A DNA stretch of 64,000 nucleotides from Macrococcoides epidermidis (GTDB lineage Bacteria > Bacillota > Bacilli > Staphylococcales > Staphylococcaceae), in the NCBI RefSeq assembly GCF_042659445.1, contig NZ_JBHSSR010000001.1. One strand, given 5' to 3'. Of this stretch, positions 8,336-16,952 are shown piece after piece (position 1 is the stretch's first letter; every line of letters starts with the position of its first letter). A program made the position numbers and the translations under genes. Below the pieces are notes generated by a model. It made no database searches and was not told where the DNA came from. It saw nothing but the letters and a program-made list of their open reading frames with translations.

Positions 8336-8373
8336 TGTAAACGTTATCACACCATAGATTATCATATTGTCAA
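8336..8373 (-). promoter_or_regulatory. gltT promoter with a perfect CcpA cre over the -10
   Basis: On the minus strand: -35 TTGACA (8373-8368), 18-base spacer, -10 TGATAA (8349-8344). The + strand bases 8336-8349, TGTAAACGTTATCA, match the cre consensus fully and cover the -10. Catabolite repression of gltT is inferred. Confidence 0.75.
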
Positions 8374-8427
8374 GGTGAAAATATTTTATTATTATAATGG
8401 AAATATAAAAAATGATATAAATATTTT

Positions 8428-8456
8428 TTGACATTATATTAATTTGTTAATATATT
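8428..8456 (+). promoter_or_regulatory. Near-consensus sigma-A promoter in the gltT-osmC gap
   Basis: TTGACA (8428-8433), 17-base spacer, TATATT (8451-8456), pointing right. The next gene on the right is on the opposite strand, so the promoter serves no annotated gene. Confidence 0.5.
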
Positions 8457-8462
8457 AAAATA

Positions 8463-8545
8463 ACATTGGATTTATATGATTTATTAAATACACAGGAAAA
8501 GTCCACTAATACTAAAATATCAATAGGTATTAGTGGACTTTTAAA
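8463..8545 (+). ncRNA. Candidate small RNA of about 80 nt
   Basis: Predicted from the promoter at 8428-8456 and the 16-bp perfect stem at 8497-8542. No reading frame is present. The stem also serves as terminator for the osmC-family gene on the minus strand, which could be its only role. Confidence 0.3.
8497..8542. terminator. Terminator of the OsmC-family gene (16-bp perfect stem)
   Basis: Arms 8497-8512 and 8527-8542 with a 14-base loop; T-run on both sides is short. Within the 410-base gap 8137-8546, which otherwise holds only the promoter elements listed. Confidence 0.75.
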
Positions 8546-8546
8546 A

Positions 8547-9005
8547 TTATATAGTAATGTCATCTAGTAGGATACTTTCAATCGTAACTGTTACATTACC
8601 TTTTAAAGCTTTTGTAATCATACAGTTATTTTCAGCTTTATCAATGATTCTCTTTAATTTAGGAATATTTACCTCCTGAACATCATCTTCAAGTGACTTG
8701 AGATAAACATTGTATGAAATACTTTCATATGTTTGAAGCCCTTTATCCACTGAAATTGAAGCAGTAGCGTCTACGTGATCAACTTCTATATGAAGATTAT
8801 TCTTCTCAAAATATGAGCTTAAGGTGATAGTAAAGCAAGTTACTGCAGCTGACATTAACATTTCATCAGGATTTGTACCAATGTCTGGTCCATTCATTTC
8901 CTCTGGAATTGAGATTTGAGATTTTAAATGTTTATTTTCTATTGTACCGACACCATTATATCCGCCGGTAAATTTTGCAGTGCATTTAAATGTATGTTTA
9001 ACCAT
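8547..9005 (-). CDS. OsmC/Ohr family peroxide-defence protein
   Basis: 152 residues, the usual length for OsmC-family thiol peroxidases that reduce organic hydroperoxides. Both family cysteines are visible, in SAAVTCFTITLS and in ENNCMITKAL. The N-terminal YNGVGTIENKHLKSQISIPEEMNGPDIGTNPDEMLMSA pattern is typical. The ATG at 9005 is preceded by AAAAGGAGATAAAAAAT. Probably cytoplasmic and monocistronic. It resembles the OsmC/YhfA branch more than Ohr; substrate is not decidable from sequence. Confidence 0.85.
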   Translation of the reverse strand: MVKHTFKCTAKFTGGYNGVGTIENKHLKSQISIPEEMNGPDIGTNPDEMLMSAAVTCFTITLSSYFEKNNLHIEVDHVDATASISVDKGLQTYESISYNVYLKSLEDDVQEVNIPKLKRIIDKAENNCMITKALKGNVTVTIESILLDDITI

Positions 9006-9299
9006 ATTTTTTATCTCCTTTTGAAGTTATTGATGTATCGTTTAAAATATTTACTTGAAATTAATATTTATAGCATTAAATGAAATGTTATTAAACATTG
9101 CTATAGCTTTAAACAAGATAATAATATCACTCAAATGTAGTTAAGCGAAAAATTTAGATTTTGTTTTTCGTTAAATTTTTTATGCGAATTTTGAAAGATA
9201 CACAACTCTTTAACATTTTTAACGAAAACTCAATGATTATTAAAGGTGACTTAATATCCTCTTGTTATGATAGGTATATCCTAACGAAGGAGAGTGACA

Positions 9300-10181
9300 A
9301 TGAAAAAGCCCTTTGGATTGTTTTTAGCAATAATCATTTTTATGCTATTCGTACCACAAGTGGTTCATTCAGTTTCACAACCAAGTAAAGATGTTATAAC
9401 TGTAGCACATCGTGGCGCAAGTGGTTATGCTCCTGAGAACACGATGTCTGCCTATGAACTGGCACTCGAGATGAATGCAGATTGTATCGAAATTGATTTA
9501 CAGTTAACACATGATGGTCATCTTGTTGCAATTCATGATAACACATTAGAGAGAACGACTACTGGTTCTGGCTTTGTATGGGATAAATCATTAGCGGAAA
9601 TAAAGCAGTTAGATGCTGGTGTAAAGTTTGATCAAAAGTTTAAAGGTGAAAGAATACCGACATTTGATGAGATTTTACAGCGTTTTAAAAATGAGTCGAT
9701 TGGTATTCTGATAGAGATAAAGACACCAGAATATTATCCTGGCATCGAGGATAAAATTAAACAATCACTTGTGCGTTTCAATCTGGATAAAGCATCTGAT
9801 AGAATAGCGATACAATCGTTTAATCACCATGCTGTAAAAGTTTCAAAGTCTTTATTATCTGATATTAAACATGGCGTCTTAATCAGTGCTAAAAATCCTA
9901 GAGTTCATGATCGAGATTTACAATGGTTCAAGTCTTTTGCTGATTTTTATAATCCTTCTATTAAAATTGTCTCTCATGAACTTGTATCACGTGCACATCG
10001 TTATGGTTTACAGGTGAAACCTTATACTGTCCGAGATGCAACATTGATTGAACCGCTGTTAAAGCAGGGAGTAGATGCAATCATTACGGACTATCCTGAT
10101 TATATGAAATCTTATGATCAGGAGATTGTTGTTCGAAATCAAACTGAAATTGAAAGTAATAATAATGTTTCTGTATATTAA
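9300..10181 (+). CDS. glpQ: Secreted glycerophosphodiester phosphodiesterase
   Basis: GDPD-family enzyme that hydrolyses glycerophosphodiesters to glycerol-3-phosphate plus alcohol. 293 residues with an N-terminal signal peptide (KKPFGLFLAIIIFMLFVPQVVHS), so it acts outside the membrane. Catalytic and metal-binding motifs: AHRGASGYAPENT, EIDLQLTHDGHLVAIHD, and late EIKTPEYYPG. The ATG at 9300 sits seven bases after AAGGAG; a GTG at 9294 is possible. Transcribed alone. The 294-base gap before it holds no other gene. Confidence 0.9.
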   Translation: MKKPFGLFLAIIIFMLFVPQVVHSVSQPSKDVITVAHRGASGYAPENTMSAYELALEMNADCIEIDLQLTHDGHLVAIHDNTLERTTTGSGFVWDKSLAEIKQLDAGVKFDQKFKGERIPTFDEILQRFKNESIGILIEIKTPEYYPGIEDKIKQSLVRFNLDKASDRIAIQSFNHHAVKVSKSLLSDIKHGVLISAKNPRVHDRDLQWFKSFADFYNPSIKIVSHELVSRAHRYGLQVKPYTVRDATLIEPLLKQGVDAIITDYPDYMKSYDQEIVVRNQTEIESNNNVSVY

Positions 10182-10184
10182 AAA

Positions 10185-10212
10185 AACACCAATCGAAAGA
10201 TTGGTGTTTTTG
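10185..10212. terminator. Bidirectional terminator between glpQ and rpsD
   Basis: Perfect 10-bp stem (10185-10194/10199-10208) closed by a GAAA tetraloop, with A-run before and T-run after. Confidence 0.95.
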
Positions 10213-10225
10213 ATTGAACAAAATA

Positions 10226-10828
10226 TTAACGAGAGTAGTACTCAACGATTAATTGTTCGTTAATTTCAGCAGATAATTCGCTACGTTCTGGAACGCGTAC
10301 GAAAGTACCTTCTAATTTTTCTGCATCGAAAGTTAAGTATTCAGGAACATGGTTAGATAATTCAACTGACTCAACGATGATGTTTAATTTTTGTGATTTT
10401 TCACGAACTGAAATCACTTGACCAGGTTTTAATTGGTATGATGGGATATCTACGCGAGCGCCATCTACCATGATGTGACCGTGGTTAACTAATTGACGTG
10501 CTTGACGACGTGTACGTGCTAAACCTAATTGGTATACTACTGCATCTAAACGAGATGCTAAAAGTGCCATGAAGTTAGCACCGTGAATACCTTTCATTTT
10601 ACCAGCACGGTCAAAGATTGTGCGGAATTGACGTTCGTTGATTCCATACATGTAACGTAATTTTTGTTTTTCTTGTAATTGTAAACCATACTCAGATAAT
10701 TTTTTACGTTGGTTAGGACCGTGTTGTCCTGGTGCGTAAGGGCGTCTTTCTAATTCTTTACCAGTGCCGCTTAAAGAAATTCCTAAACGACGAGATTTTT
10801 TCCAAGTTGAACCTGTAAAACGAGCCAT
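10226..10828 (-). CDS. rpsD: 30S ribosomal protein S4
   Basis: 200 residues, primary 16S rRNA binder that nucleates small-subunit assembly. Starts MARFTGSTWKKSRRLG; the S4 RNA-binding domain at about 90-150 is visible (LDAVVYQLGLARTRRQARQLVNHGHIMVDG). The zinc-binding cysteines of the C+ form are absent, so this is a zinc-independent S4. ATG 10828 follows AGGAGGAGTCAC; the reading frame open to 10960 is leader RNA. S4 represses its own mRNA in Firmicutes (known), and the leader here is long enough for that. Confidence 0.98.
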   Translation of the reverse strand: MARFTGSTWKKSRRLGISLSGTGKELERRPYAPGQHGPNQRKKLSEYGLQLQEKQKLRYMYGINERQFRTIFDRAGKMKGIHGANFMALLASRLDAVVYQLGLARTRRQARQLVNHGHIMVDGARVDIPSYQLKPGQVISVREKSQKLNIIVESVELSNHVPEYLTFDAEKLEGTFVRVPERSELSAEINEQLIVEYYSR

Positions 10829-11006
10829 AATGTGACTCCTCCTCTTATTTTGTTTTTTATGTAAAAAACAAAAATATGATAAATGCTTAAGTCGATATGG
10901 TGTCATTCCGTGTCTTCGCCTTATAGCTTCAGTTACACAACACGCCAACATAGGGGACACTATAGAGCGCCTTAATATTTATCTGCTATCTTCGTTTATT
11001 CACATA
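10829..11006 (-). promoter_or_regulatory. Probable S4 autoregulatory leader RNA of rpsD
   Basis: About 180 nt of untranslated leader with complementary GTGTC / GACAC segments and a GGCGTGTTGTG...GGCGAAGACACGG block suited to a compact fold. Firmicute rpsD leaders bind S4 (known); the assignment here rests on position, length and pairing, not on a model search. Confidence 0.5.
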
Positions 11007-11012
11007 GATGTT

Positions 11013-11040
11013 ATTATAACATGTTGATATGTATTGTCAA
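11013..11040 (-). promoter_or_regulatory. rpsD promoter
   Basis: On the minus strand TTGACA (11040-11035), 16-base spacer, TATAAT (11018-11013): both hexamers are exact sigma-A consensus, as expected for a ribosomal protein gene. Confidence 0.9.
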
Positions 11041-11047
11041 TAACGAA

Positions 11048-11524
11048 TTAAACTAATTTTGATACGTGTTTCTCAAGTATTGATACGAAATTTTCTAAGC
11101 CTTCCTGATCTTCAGCAGTAAAGCGATTTTTAATTGGCGCATCGATATCCAGCACGCCAAAGACACTATCGTTGATGATGATCGGTACAACGATTTCAGA
11201 TTGACTTGCCGCATCACATGCGATATGACCAGGAAATGCATGGACATCTTCGATACGCATCGTTTTTTGTTCGCTCACTGCAGTACCACAAACACCTTTT
11301 CCGACAGGGATTGTTACACATGCTGGTTTACCCTGGAATGGTCCAAGTTGTAATTGACCATTTTTCATCGTGTAGAATCCAACCCAGTTTACGTCAGTAA
11401 GAAATTCATTGAGCAGTGCACTCGCATTTGCCAGATGACTCACAATATCATCTTCTCCTTCAAGCAAAGCATCAAGCATTTGATTGAGCGTTTTATAATT
11501 ATTGATATGACTAATTTCAAACAT
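11048..11524 (-). CDS. Free methionine-(R)-sulfoxide reductase (GAF domain)
   Basis: 158-residue single GAF domain of the fRMsr/YtsP type, reducing free methionine R-sulfoxide with thioredoxin. The family cysteines are present in GKPACVTIPVGKGVCGTAV and in GHIACDAASQSEIVVP. Divergent from ezrA, with both starts separated by about 135 bases. In Staphylococcus and Bacillus the same neighbour order (rpsD, GAF protein, ezrA) is seen, supporting orthology. Confidence 0.9.
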   Translation of the reverse strand: MFEISHINNYKTLNQMLDALLEGEDDIVSHLANASALLNEFLTDVNWVGFYTMKNGQLQLGPFQGKPACVTIPVGKGVCGTAVSEQKTMRIEDVHAFPGHIACDAASQSEIVVPIIINDSVFGVLDIDAPIKNRFTAEDQEGLENFVSILEKHVSKLV

Positions 11525-11612
11525 ACTATCACTCCATTTTTAAAATTCTTATTGTTAGTATTCATCAGTGTAACGAATTTGAGAACTTTTCACAATTAAT
11601 TGTTTTTGTAAT

Positions 11613-11635
11613 ACCTATTTTACGTTATAATAGGT
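11613..11635 (+). promoter_or_regulatory. ezrA -10 region inside a perfect inverted repeat
   Basis: TATAAT at 11626-11631 is embedded in ACCTATT (11613-11619) / AATAGGT (11629-11635). The dyad could bind a regulator; none is identified. Confidence 0.5.
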
Positions 11636-11660
11636 AAGAGTACTTTGGAAGGAATGAAAA

Positions 11661-13361
11661 TTGATGATATATGCCATAGTTGGAATAATCGTATTAATAC
11701 TAATTGTTATTGGTATTTTGTTTTATTTAAGAAATCAAAAAAGAGCAAGTGTTGAGCGTGTTGAAGCAAGAAAAAATGAAATCAAAAATTTACCGTTCCA
11801 GGATGAACTCGTAAAAGTGAAAGTTTTAAATTTATCAGGTCAGGCAAATAACCGTTTTGATAAATGGAAAAAAGAATGGCAGACTGTTTTAAATGAAGAT
11901 ATTAAAGCTTGTGAGTTAACTATAAATGATGCGGATGAAGCGCTTGATAAATTTAAGTTTAAAGAAAGTGAAGAGAAGGTTGCAGAAAGCCATCATTTAC
12001 TGGATCAGATTGAAAAGAAATATCAGCATTTTACTGAAGAGATTAATAATTATCTATCTTCAACAAAAGAAGATGATAGAAAGTATGATGACTGTAAGAT
12101 TATTTATAGAGAAGCTAAACGTGATGTGTTAGCGAACCGTCATCAATTTGGAGAAGCTGCTGATCCGCTGGAAGCTCAAATTGAAACGTATGCACCAAAA
12201 ATTGAAGTATATGAAGGTTTAGTTGCAGCGGGAAATTATGATGATGCACATGAACATATTACTGCGCTACATAATGAAATGACACGTTTAAAAGAAGATA
12301 TGGAAGATATCCCATTACTTATTCGTGATGTCCAAAAAGAATTGCCGGGACAGTTTCAGGATATTCGTTTCGGATGTCGTGATCTGAAGATTGAAGGTTA
12401 CAATTTAGAGCATGTTAAAGTGGATAGTAATCTACAAACATTAAAAGGTAAGCTTAATTTAGTAGAACCATTAATCGCAAGACTACAATTAAATGAAGCA
12501 GAAACGATTATTAATGAAATCAATGACTCACTTGATGAAATGTTAGAGTTAATCGAATATGAAGTGAAGGCTAAGAATAACGTAGAGACAACGAAAGAAA
12601 GCATTACCGATCAGTTATTCCATGCAAAAGATATGAATTATACTTTACGCACTGAAATTGAATACGTAAAAGAAAGCTATTATATCAATGAAGAAGATAT
12701 TCAAAAAGTTCGTCAGTATGATAATGAGATTCAAAGTTTAATTACAGTTTATGATGAAATCTTAACTGAAACAGCTAAATCGAGTATTCGCTATACTGAA
12801 GTTGAAGATAATCTGAAATATATTGATGATCATGTGAAAGTTATCAACGATAACCAGGATAAGATTCAGCAGCATTTAACAAATTTACGAGAAGATGAGC
12901 AGGAAGCGCAAAAGAACATATTAAAGATTCAGGCTAAGAAAGAAGAGATTTATCGCCGATTACTTGCATCGAACTTATCAAGCGTACCTGAACGTTTTAT
13001 TATCATGAAGAATGAAATTGATATTGAAACACGTGAAGTGCACCAACTATTCAATAAACGTCCGATGAATGTGACACAAGTCCGTGATAAAGTAAATAAA
13101 GTATTAATTACGATGAATACATTTGAAGCCGAAGCGGTTGACGTCTTAGAAAATGCGAAGTATGCTGAGAAATTGATACAGTATGGTAATCGATACAGAA
13201 AAGAAAGACCAGATGTAAACAAAGATTTAAACGAAGCAGAGCGATTATTTAGTAACAACCGATATAAGCGTGCGGTAGAGATTGCAGAAGCTGCGATTGA
13301 GCGTGTTGAACCTGGTGTTACGGAAAAGATTGAAGCAAGTGTATTAAATCAAAGACAATAA
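11661..13361 (+). CDS. ezrA: Septation ring formation regulator EzrA
   Basis: Bitopic membrane protein that controls FtsZ ring assembly and links it to wall synthesis. 566 residues: an N-terminal anchor (YAIVGIIVLILIVIGILFYL, about 4-23) followed by a long, highly charged, almost purely helical spectrin-like cytoplasmic region. TTG 11661 is chosen over ATG 11664: spacing to AAGGA is better and the resulting MMIY matches the remembered MVLY start of the S. aureus protein. Ends before a UUCG-loop terminator, then nifZ. Confidence 0.95.
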   Translation: MMIYAIVGIIVLILIVIGILFYLRNQKRASVERVEARKNEIKNLPFQDELVKVKVLNLSGQANNRFDKWKKEWQTVLNEDIKACELTINDADEALDKFKFKESEEKVAESHHLLDQIEKKYQHFTEEINNYLSSTKEDDRKYDDCKIIYREAKRDVLANRHQFGEAADPLEAQIETYAPKIEVYEGLVAAGNYDDAHEHITALHNEMTRLKEDMEDIPLLIRDVQKELPGQFQDIRFGCRDLKIEGYNLEHVKVDSNLQTLKGKLNLVEPLIARLQLNEAETIINEINDSLDEMLELIEYEVKAKNNVETTKESITDQLFHAKDMNYTLRTEIEYVKESYYINEEDIQKVRQYDNEIQSLITVYDEILTETAKSSIRYTEVEDNLKYIDDHVKVINDNQDKIQQHLTNLREDEQEAQKNILKIQAKKEEIYRRLLASNLSSVPERFIIMKNEIDIETREVHQLFNKRPMNVTQVRDKVNKVLITMNTFEAEAVDVLENAKYAEKLIQYGNRYRKERPDVNKDLNEAERLFSNNRYKRAVEIAEAAIERVEPGVTEKIEASVLNQRQ

Positions 13362-13370
13362 TAAAGCATT

Positions 13371-13403
13371 AAAAGACTTGAATTCGTTCAAGTCTTTTAT
13401 TCA
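13371..13403 (+). terminator. Terminator of ezrA
   Basis: Perfect 12-bp stem (13371-13382/13387-13398) closed by a TTCG tetraloop, with T-rich tail. nifZ starts 14 bases after it, so some read-through or a promoter inside ezrA is likely needed. Confidence 0.9.
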
Positions 13404-13416
13404 TTGAGGTGAATTT

Positions 13417-14553
13417 ATGAATTATTTAGATAATTGTGCAACAACAAAACCAGATCCGGAAGTATTAAATACTTTCAATACAGTCAATACGAAATATTTC
13501 TATAACCCAAGCAGTCCTCACGGCAAAGGTATAGAAGCGAGTAAATTACTCGAATCCGCTCGAGATCAGATTAAATCATTATTAGGATTAACCCATCAAT
13601 CAGTTATTTTTACGAGTGGTGCAACAGAATCAAATAATCTAGTGATAACTGGTATGGCACGCAGTAAGAAACAGTTTGGAAAGACAATCATCACTTCTAA
13701 ACTTGAACATCCATCAGTGTTAGAAACAGTAAGAGCACTGGAAGAAGAAGGTTTCAATATTAAATATGTTCAGTTTAATGATGATGCCACGCTTGATTTA
13801 GTCCATTTTAAATCGATACTTGATCAGGATGTCATTATGGTTTGTTTAATGCATGTTAATAACGTGATGGGTGCAATTTTACCGATAAAAGAGATACATG
13901 ATATTATTCAGGAATATCCAAAGATTCATTTTCATGTAGACTGTGTTCAGTCCTTTGGTAAACTGCCAATCGATGCTGAACTGATGGATAGTTTTGTATT
14001 AAGTGGTCATAAATTTAATGGCCTAAAAGGTCAAGGGATATTGGTGTTTGATCAACTCGTAACAATTACTCATACATTGTTCGGCGGTGGTCAGGAATAT
14101 GGTTTTAGAAGCGGCACAGTAAATGTTGCAAGTGACGTATCTTTGGCAAAAGCGATGCGTATCGCTTTAAATGAACAAGATGATAATTTTGAACGTATGA
14201 AAGCATTTAAAAATACTCTAGAATCTAAAGTGAGTCAGTATCCTGGCATTCGTGTAAATTCAGTAAAAGACGGTGCACCGCATGTGGTTAATATTTCATT
14301 TGTCGGAGTAAAAGGTGAAGTTATCGTCAATAGTTTTTCGAAACATGGTATTATGATATCTACAACGAGTGCCTGTTCATCAAAGCGAGCAAAGTTAAAT
14401 GAAACATTAACTGCACTCCATGTACCAGAAGATGCGATTACTGGAAGTGTACGTATTTCTTTTGATAAATATACGACTCAGGCACACATTGAAGCATTTT
14501 TGAAAGCATTTGAATTGATCTATGAAGAGATGAAGGAGCTATTAAAACGATGA
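13417..14553 (+). CDS. nifZ: NifS-like cysteine desulfurase for tRNA thiolation
   Basis: Pyridoxal-phosphate enzyme that takes sulfur from cysteine as a persulfide and hands it on. 378 residues; the PLP lysine is in VLSGHKFNG and the persulfide cysteine in STTSACSSK. The start follows GAGGTGAATTT. The stop overlaps thiI by four bases, so the two are translationally coupled. In B. subtilis this shortened desulfurase (NifZ) supplies ThiI for 4-thiouridine in tRNA (known); the same role is inferred from the pairing. Confidence 0.92.
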   Translation: MNYLDNCATTKPDPEVLNTFNTVNTKYFYNPSSPHGKGIEASKLLESARDQIKSLLGLTHQSVIFTSGATESNNLVITGMARSKKQFGKTIITSKLEHPSVLETVRALEEEGFNIKYVQFNDDATLDLVHFKSILDQDVIMVCLMHVNNVMGAILPIKEIHDIIQEYPKIHFHVDCVQSFGKLPIDAELMDSFVLSGHKFNGLKGQGILVFDQLVTITHTLFGGGQEYGFRSGTVNVASDVSLAKAMRIALNEQDDNFERMKAFKNTLESKVSQYPGIRVNSVKDGAPHVVNISFVGVKGEVIVNSFSKHGIMISTTSACSSKRAKLNETLTALHVPEDAITGSVRISFDKYTTQAHIEAFLKAFELIYEEMKELLKR

Positions 14554-15761
14554 AATTTGATCATATTTTAGTAAGATATGGTGAACTGACATTAAAATCA
14601 GGTAACCGTAACACATTTGTTAACCAGTTAAAAAGTAATATAAAATATGCTTTAATCCCTTTAGAAGGATATAAAGTATTAGCGAATAGAGATAGAATGT
14701 ATGTTGAAGTAACAGAAGATGCGGACGTTGAAGAGATTATGCGTCGTATTTCTAAAGTATTTGGTGTGCACTCAGTAAGTCCTGTCGTTAAAGTAGAAAA
14801 AGATATCGAAGCAATTAAAGAAGCGGCTCTTGTATTAGCTAAAGATATTGATGAACCAGGCAAAACATTTAAAGTGGATGCGAAACGTTCTGACAAAGGG
14901 TTTCCGTACGAAACGTTTGATTTACAACAAATTCTAGGTGGAGAGATATTAAAGCACATCGAACATTTAACTGTAAAAGTGAAAGATCCAGATTACAAGC
15001 TATTAGTAGAAATTCGTCGTGATGCAGCATACCTTTACTCACGCGTTATTAAAGGCGCAGGTGGATTGCCGGTTGGTACAGGTGGAAAGACATTGTTAAT
15101 GTTATCTGGTGGTATTGATTCTCCGGTTGCAGGAATTGAAGTGATGCGTCGCGGCGTTACAATTGAAGCAATACATTTTCATTCTCCACCATTTACGAGT
15201 GAAGAAGCGAAGCAAAAGGTTATAGATTTAACTCAGATTATGGCGGAAACTGCCGGTGAAATTAAACTTCATCTCGTACCGTTTACTGATATTCAGAAGA
15301 TGATTCATAAGACAGTGCCTGAGAATTTAACGATGACCTCAACGCGCCGTATGATGATGCGTATCGCTGATCAATTTGCCCGTCAAATTGATGCGAAAGC
15401 ACTTGTCAACGGAGAAAATTTAGGACAGGTAGCTTCTCAAACATTAGGCAGTATGTATGCCATTAACGCGGTTACAAACCTACCGATTCTACGCCCTTTA
15501 TTAACGTATGATAAAGAAGAAATCGTAATTAAAGCGAAAGAAATTGGTACGTATGAAACGTCTATCTTACCATTTGAAGATTGCTGTACAATATTTACAC
15601 CGAAAAATCCTAAGACTAATCCTAGACTAGACAAAGTTGAAAGCTTTGAAAGTAAAGTTGATTTTGATGCAATGATCAAAACTGCGATTGAAGGTATAGA
15701 GACAATCACACTTTCAAAAAATAATCAAAAAACAGAAAATGACTTCTCTGACCTTTTATAA
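14550..15761 (+). CDS. thiI: tRNA 4-thiouridine synthetase ThiI
   Basis: 403 residues: ferredoxin-like domain, THUMP RNA-binding domain (about 60-165), then the PP-loop adenylation domain with MLSGGIDSPVAG. It activates U8 of tRNA for sulfur insertion. There is no C-terminal rhodanese domain; as in Bacillus, the partner desulfurase supplies sulfur directly. A cysteine pair in LPFEDCCTIFTPK is the likely sulfur relay. A phosphodiesterase gene follows by 12 bases in the same operon. Confidence 0.96.
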   Translation: MKFDHILVRYGELTLKSGNRNTFVNQLKSNIKYALIPLEGYKVLANRDRMYVEVTEDADVEEIMRRISKVFGVHSVSPVVKVEKDIEAIKEAALVLAKDIDEPGKTFKVDAKRSDKGFPYETFDLQQILGGEILKHIEHLTVKVKDPDYKLLVEIRRDAAYLYSRVIKGAGGLPVGTGGKTLLMLSGGIDSPVAGIEVMRRGVTIEAIHFHSPPFTSEEAKQKVIDLTQIMAETAGEIKLHLVPFTDIQKMIHKTVPENLTMTSTRRMMMRIADQFARQIDAKALVNGENLGQVASQTLGSMYAINAVTNLPILRPLLTYDKEEIVIKAKEIGTYETSILPFEDCCTIFTPKNPKTNPRLDKVESFESKVDFDAMIKTAIEGIETITLSKNNQKTENDFSDLL

Positions 15762-15773
15762 GGAGGTAGTTTG

Positions 15774-16580
15774 ATGTTAGATAAAAATGTTGTAATTGCT
15801 CATCGTGGAGCGAGTGCCTATGCACCTGAGCATAGTTATGCATCCTATGATTTAAGTCACTTTGATATGCACGCAGACTATATTGAGCTGGATGTACAGA
15901 TGACCCTGGACGGAGAAATTATCGTGATGCATGATGAAACGATTGAACGGACAGGACTCATGCAAGGAACAATCAAAGAAATGACACTTGAAGAGATTAA
16001 GCGTATACACATTGGCCAATGGTTTAATGACAAATTTCCTGAACTTGCACATGATTATTATGCCGAACAGACTGTCCCGACATTACGAGAAGTGTTTATG
16101 CGTTATGGACTAGCGAACTATTATATAGAAACAAAAGCGCCAGATATTTATCCAGGTATGGAAGAACAATTGACGATGATTCTAGAAGATTTTAATTTGT
16201 TAACGGAAGAGCGAATGGCGAATTACCAAACTGTCATTCAGTCGTTTAGTCTGGAAAGTTTGATAAAGATGAATCAGTTAAAGCAAGGCATCCCATTACT
16301 CTTGTTATGTAAGAAAGGCATGCTGCGTGATATGAGTGATGATGATCTCAAGAAGATTCATCAGTTTGTTTATGCGGTTGGTCCTAACTATAAAGATTTA
16401 GATCAAGCGTTAATTGAACGTATGCACAAAATCGGCTTTCTTGTCTTCCCATACACTTTAAATGATGAAGTGGATATGGAGCGACTTATCAATGAAGGCA
16501 TTGACGGTGCATTTACGAATTATCCGGACTTACTTAGAAAGCAGTTCCGACTGGATAATGGAGAAGTGTTTGAAAGTTAA
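15774..16580 (+). CDS. Cytoplasmic glycerophosphodiester phosphodiesterase
   Basis: 268 residues of the GDPD family, without signal peptide, unlike the secreted paralogue at 9300. Motifs: AHRGASAYAPEHSYASY, ELDVQMTLDGEIIVMHDETIERT, and YIETKAPDIYPG. ATG 15774 is seven bases after AAGGAGG; TTG 15771 is too close. It lies in the nifZ-thiI transcription unit and ends at a strong terminator. Likely splits glycerophosphodiesters inside the cell; the exact substrate is unknown. Confidence 0.88.
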   Translation: MLDKNVVIAHRGASAYAPEHSYASYDLSHFDMHADYIELDVQMTLDGEIIVMHDETIERTGLMQGTIKEMTLEEIKRIHIGQWFNDKFPELAHDYYAEQTVPTLREVFMRYGLANYYIETKAPDIYPGMEEQLTMILEDFNLLTEERMANYQTVIQSFSLESLIKMNQLKQGIPLLLLCKKGMLRDMSDDDLKKIHQFVYAVGPNYKDLDQALIERMHKIGFLVFPYTLNDEVDMERLINEGIDGAFTNYPDLLRKQFRLDNGEVFES

Positions 16581-16584
16581 TGTG

Positions 16585-16620
16585 AAAAAGCTAGCGACTT
16601 TATTTGTCGCTAGCTTTTTT
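16585..16620. terminator. Strong bidirectional terminator
   Basis: Perfect 14-bp stem (16585-16598/16606-16619) with a 7-base loop, A-run before and T-run after. It serves the thiI operon and the broken minus-strand gene. Confidence 0.95.
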
Positions 16621-16625
16621 GATAC

Positions 16626-16949
16626 TTAATTAAAGAATGCTTCTCGCTTGAGTTCTATCCATTCATCAGCTTCGGGGTTCTGTTCAACAAGCTGATTTAC
16701 AAGTATGTCATGCCAGATAAAGTTCTGCATTAAATAAATTTGTTGTGGATCAATTGAGTAATAAGCTTGTGACTGAATATTTAGATCACTCCCATAAATC
16801 ATCTCGCCTTGATCATTGATGATAATAAACCATTGTTTATCTTCGATTGTATCTGTATAACTTGTGTGTCTATGGACAAAAAGTTGGTTGTTTTTGTGGT
16901 TAAAAGTGTGATTATCACTGAAGATATTACCTTTTATAGTGATTTTGTT
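16626..16949 (-). pseudogene. Remnant of a protein-coding gene lacking a normal start
   Basis: Reading the minus strand, about 107 codons stay open from 16949 to the TAA at 16626-16628. The translation looks protein-like throughout (for example EDKQWFIIINDQGE, IYLMQNFIWHDILVNQLVEQ, EADEWIELKREAFFN). No ATG, GTG or TTG exists in this frame before ATG 16802, and a run of stops precedes 16949. From 16802 only 58 residues could be made, with no clear ribosome site. The upstream part was probably lost next to the promoter of the TauE/SafE gene. A rare ATA/ATC start is the alternative. Family not recognised. Confidence 0.55.
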
Positions 16950-16952
16950 TTA

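Noticed and set aside
9199..9225. Pho boxes upstream of glpQ (TACACA-N5-TTAACA, then TTAACG)
   Set aside because: Only one good TTHACA unit; the second has a mismatch and the third is 9, not 11, bases away. Far weaker than the array at 46307.
9161..9388. Frame of 75 codons overlapping the glpQ start
   Set aside because: No ribosome site, AT-driven composition, and it overlaps the glpQ signal peptide region out of frame.
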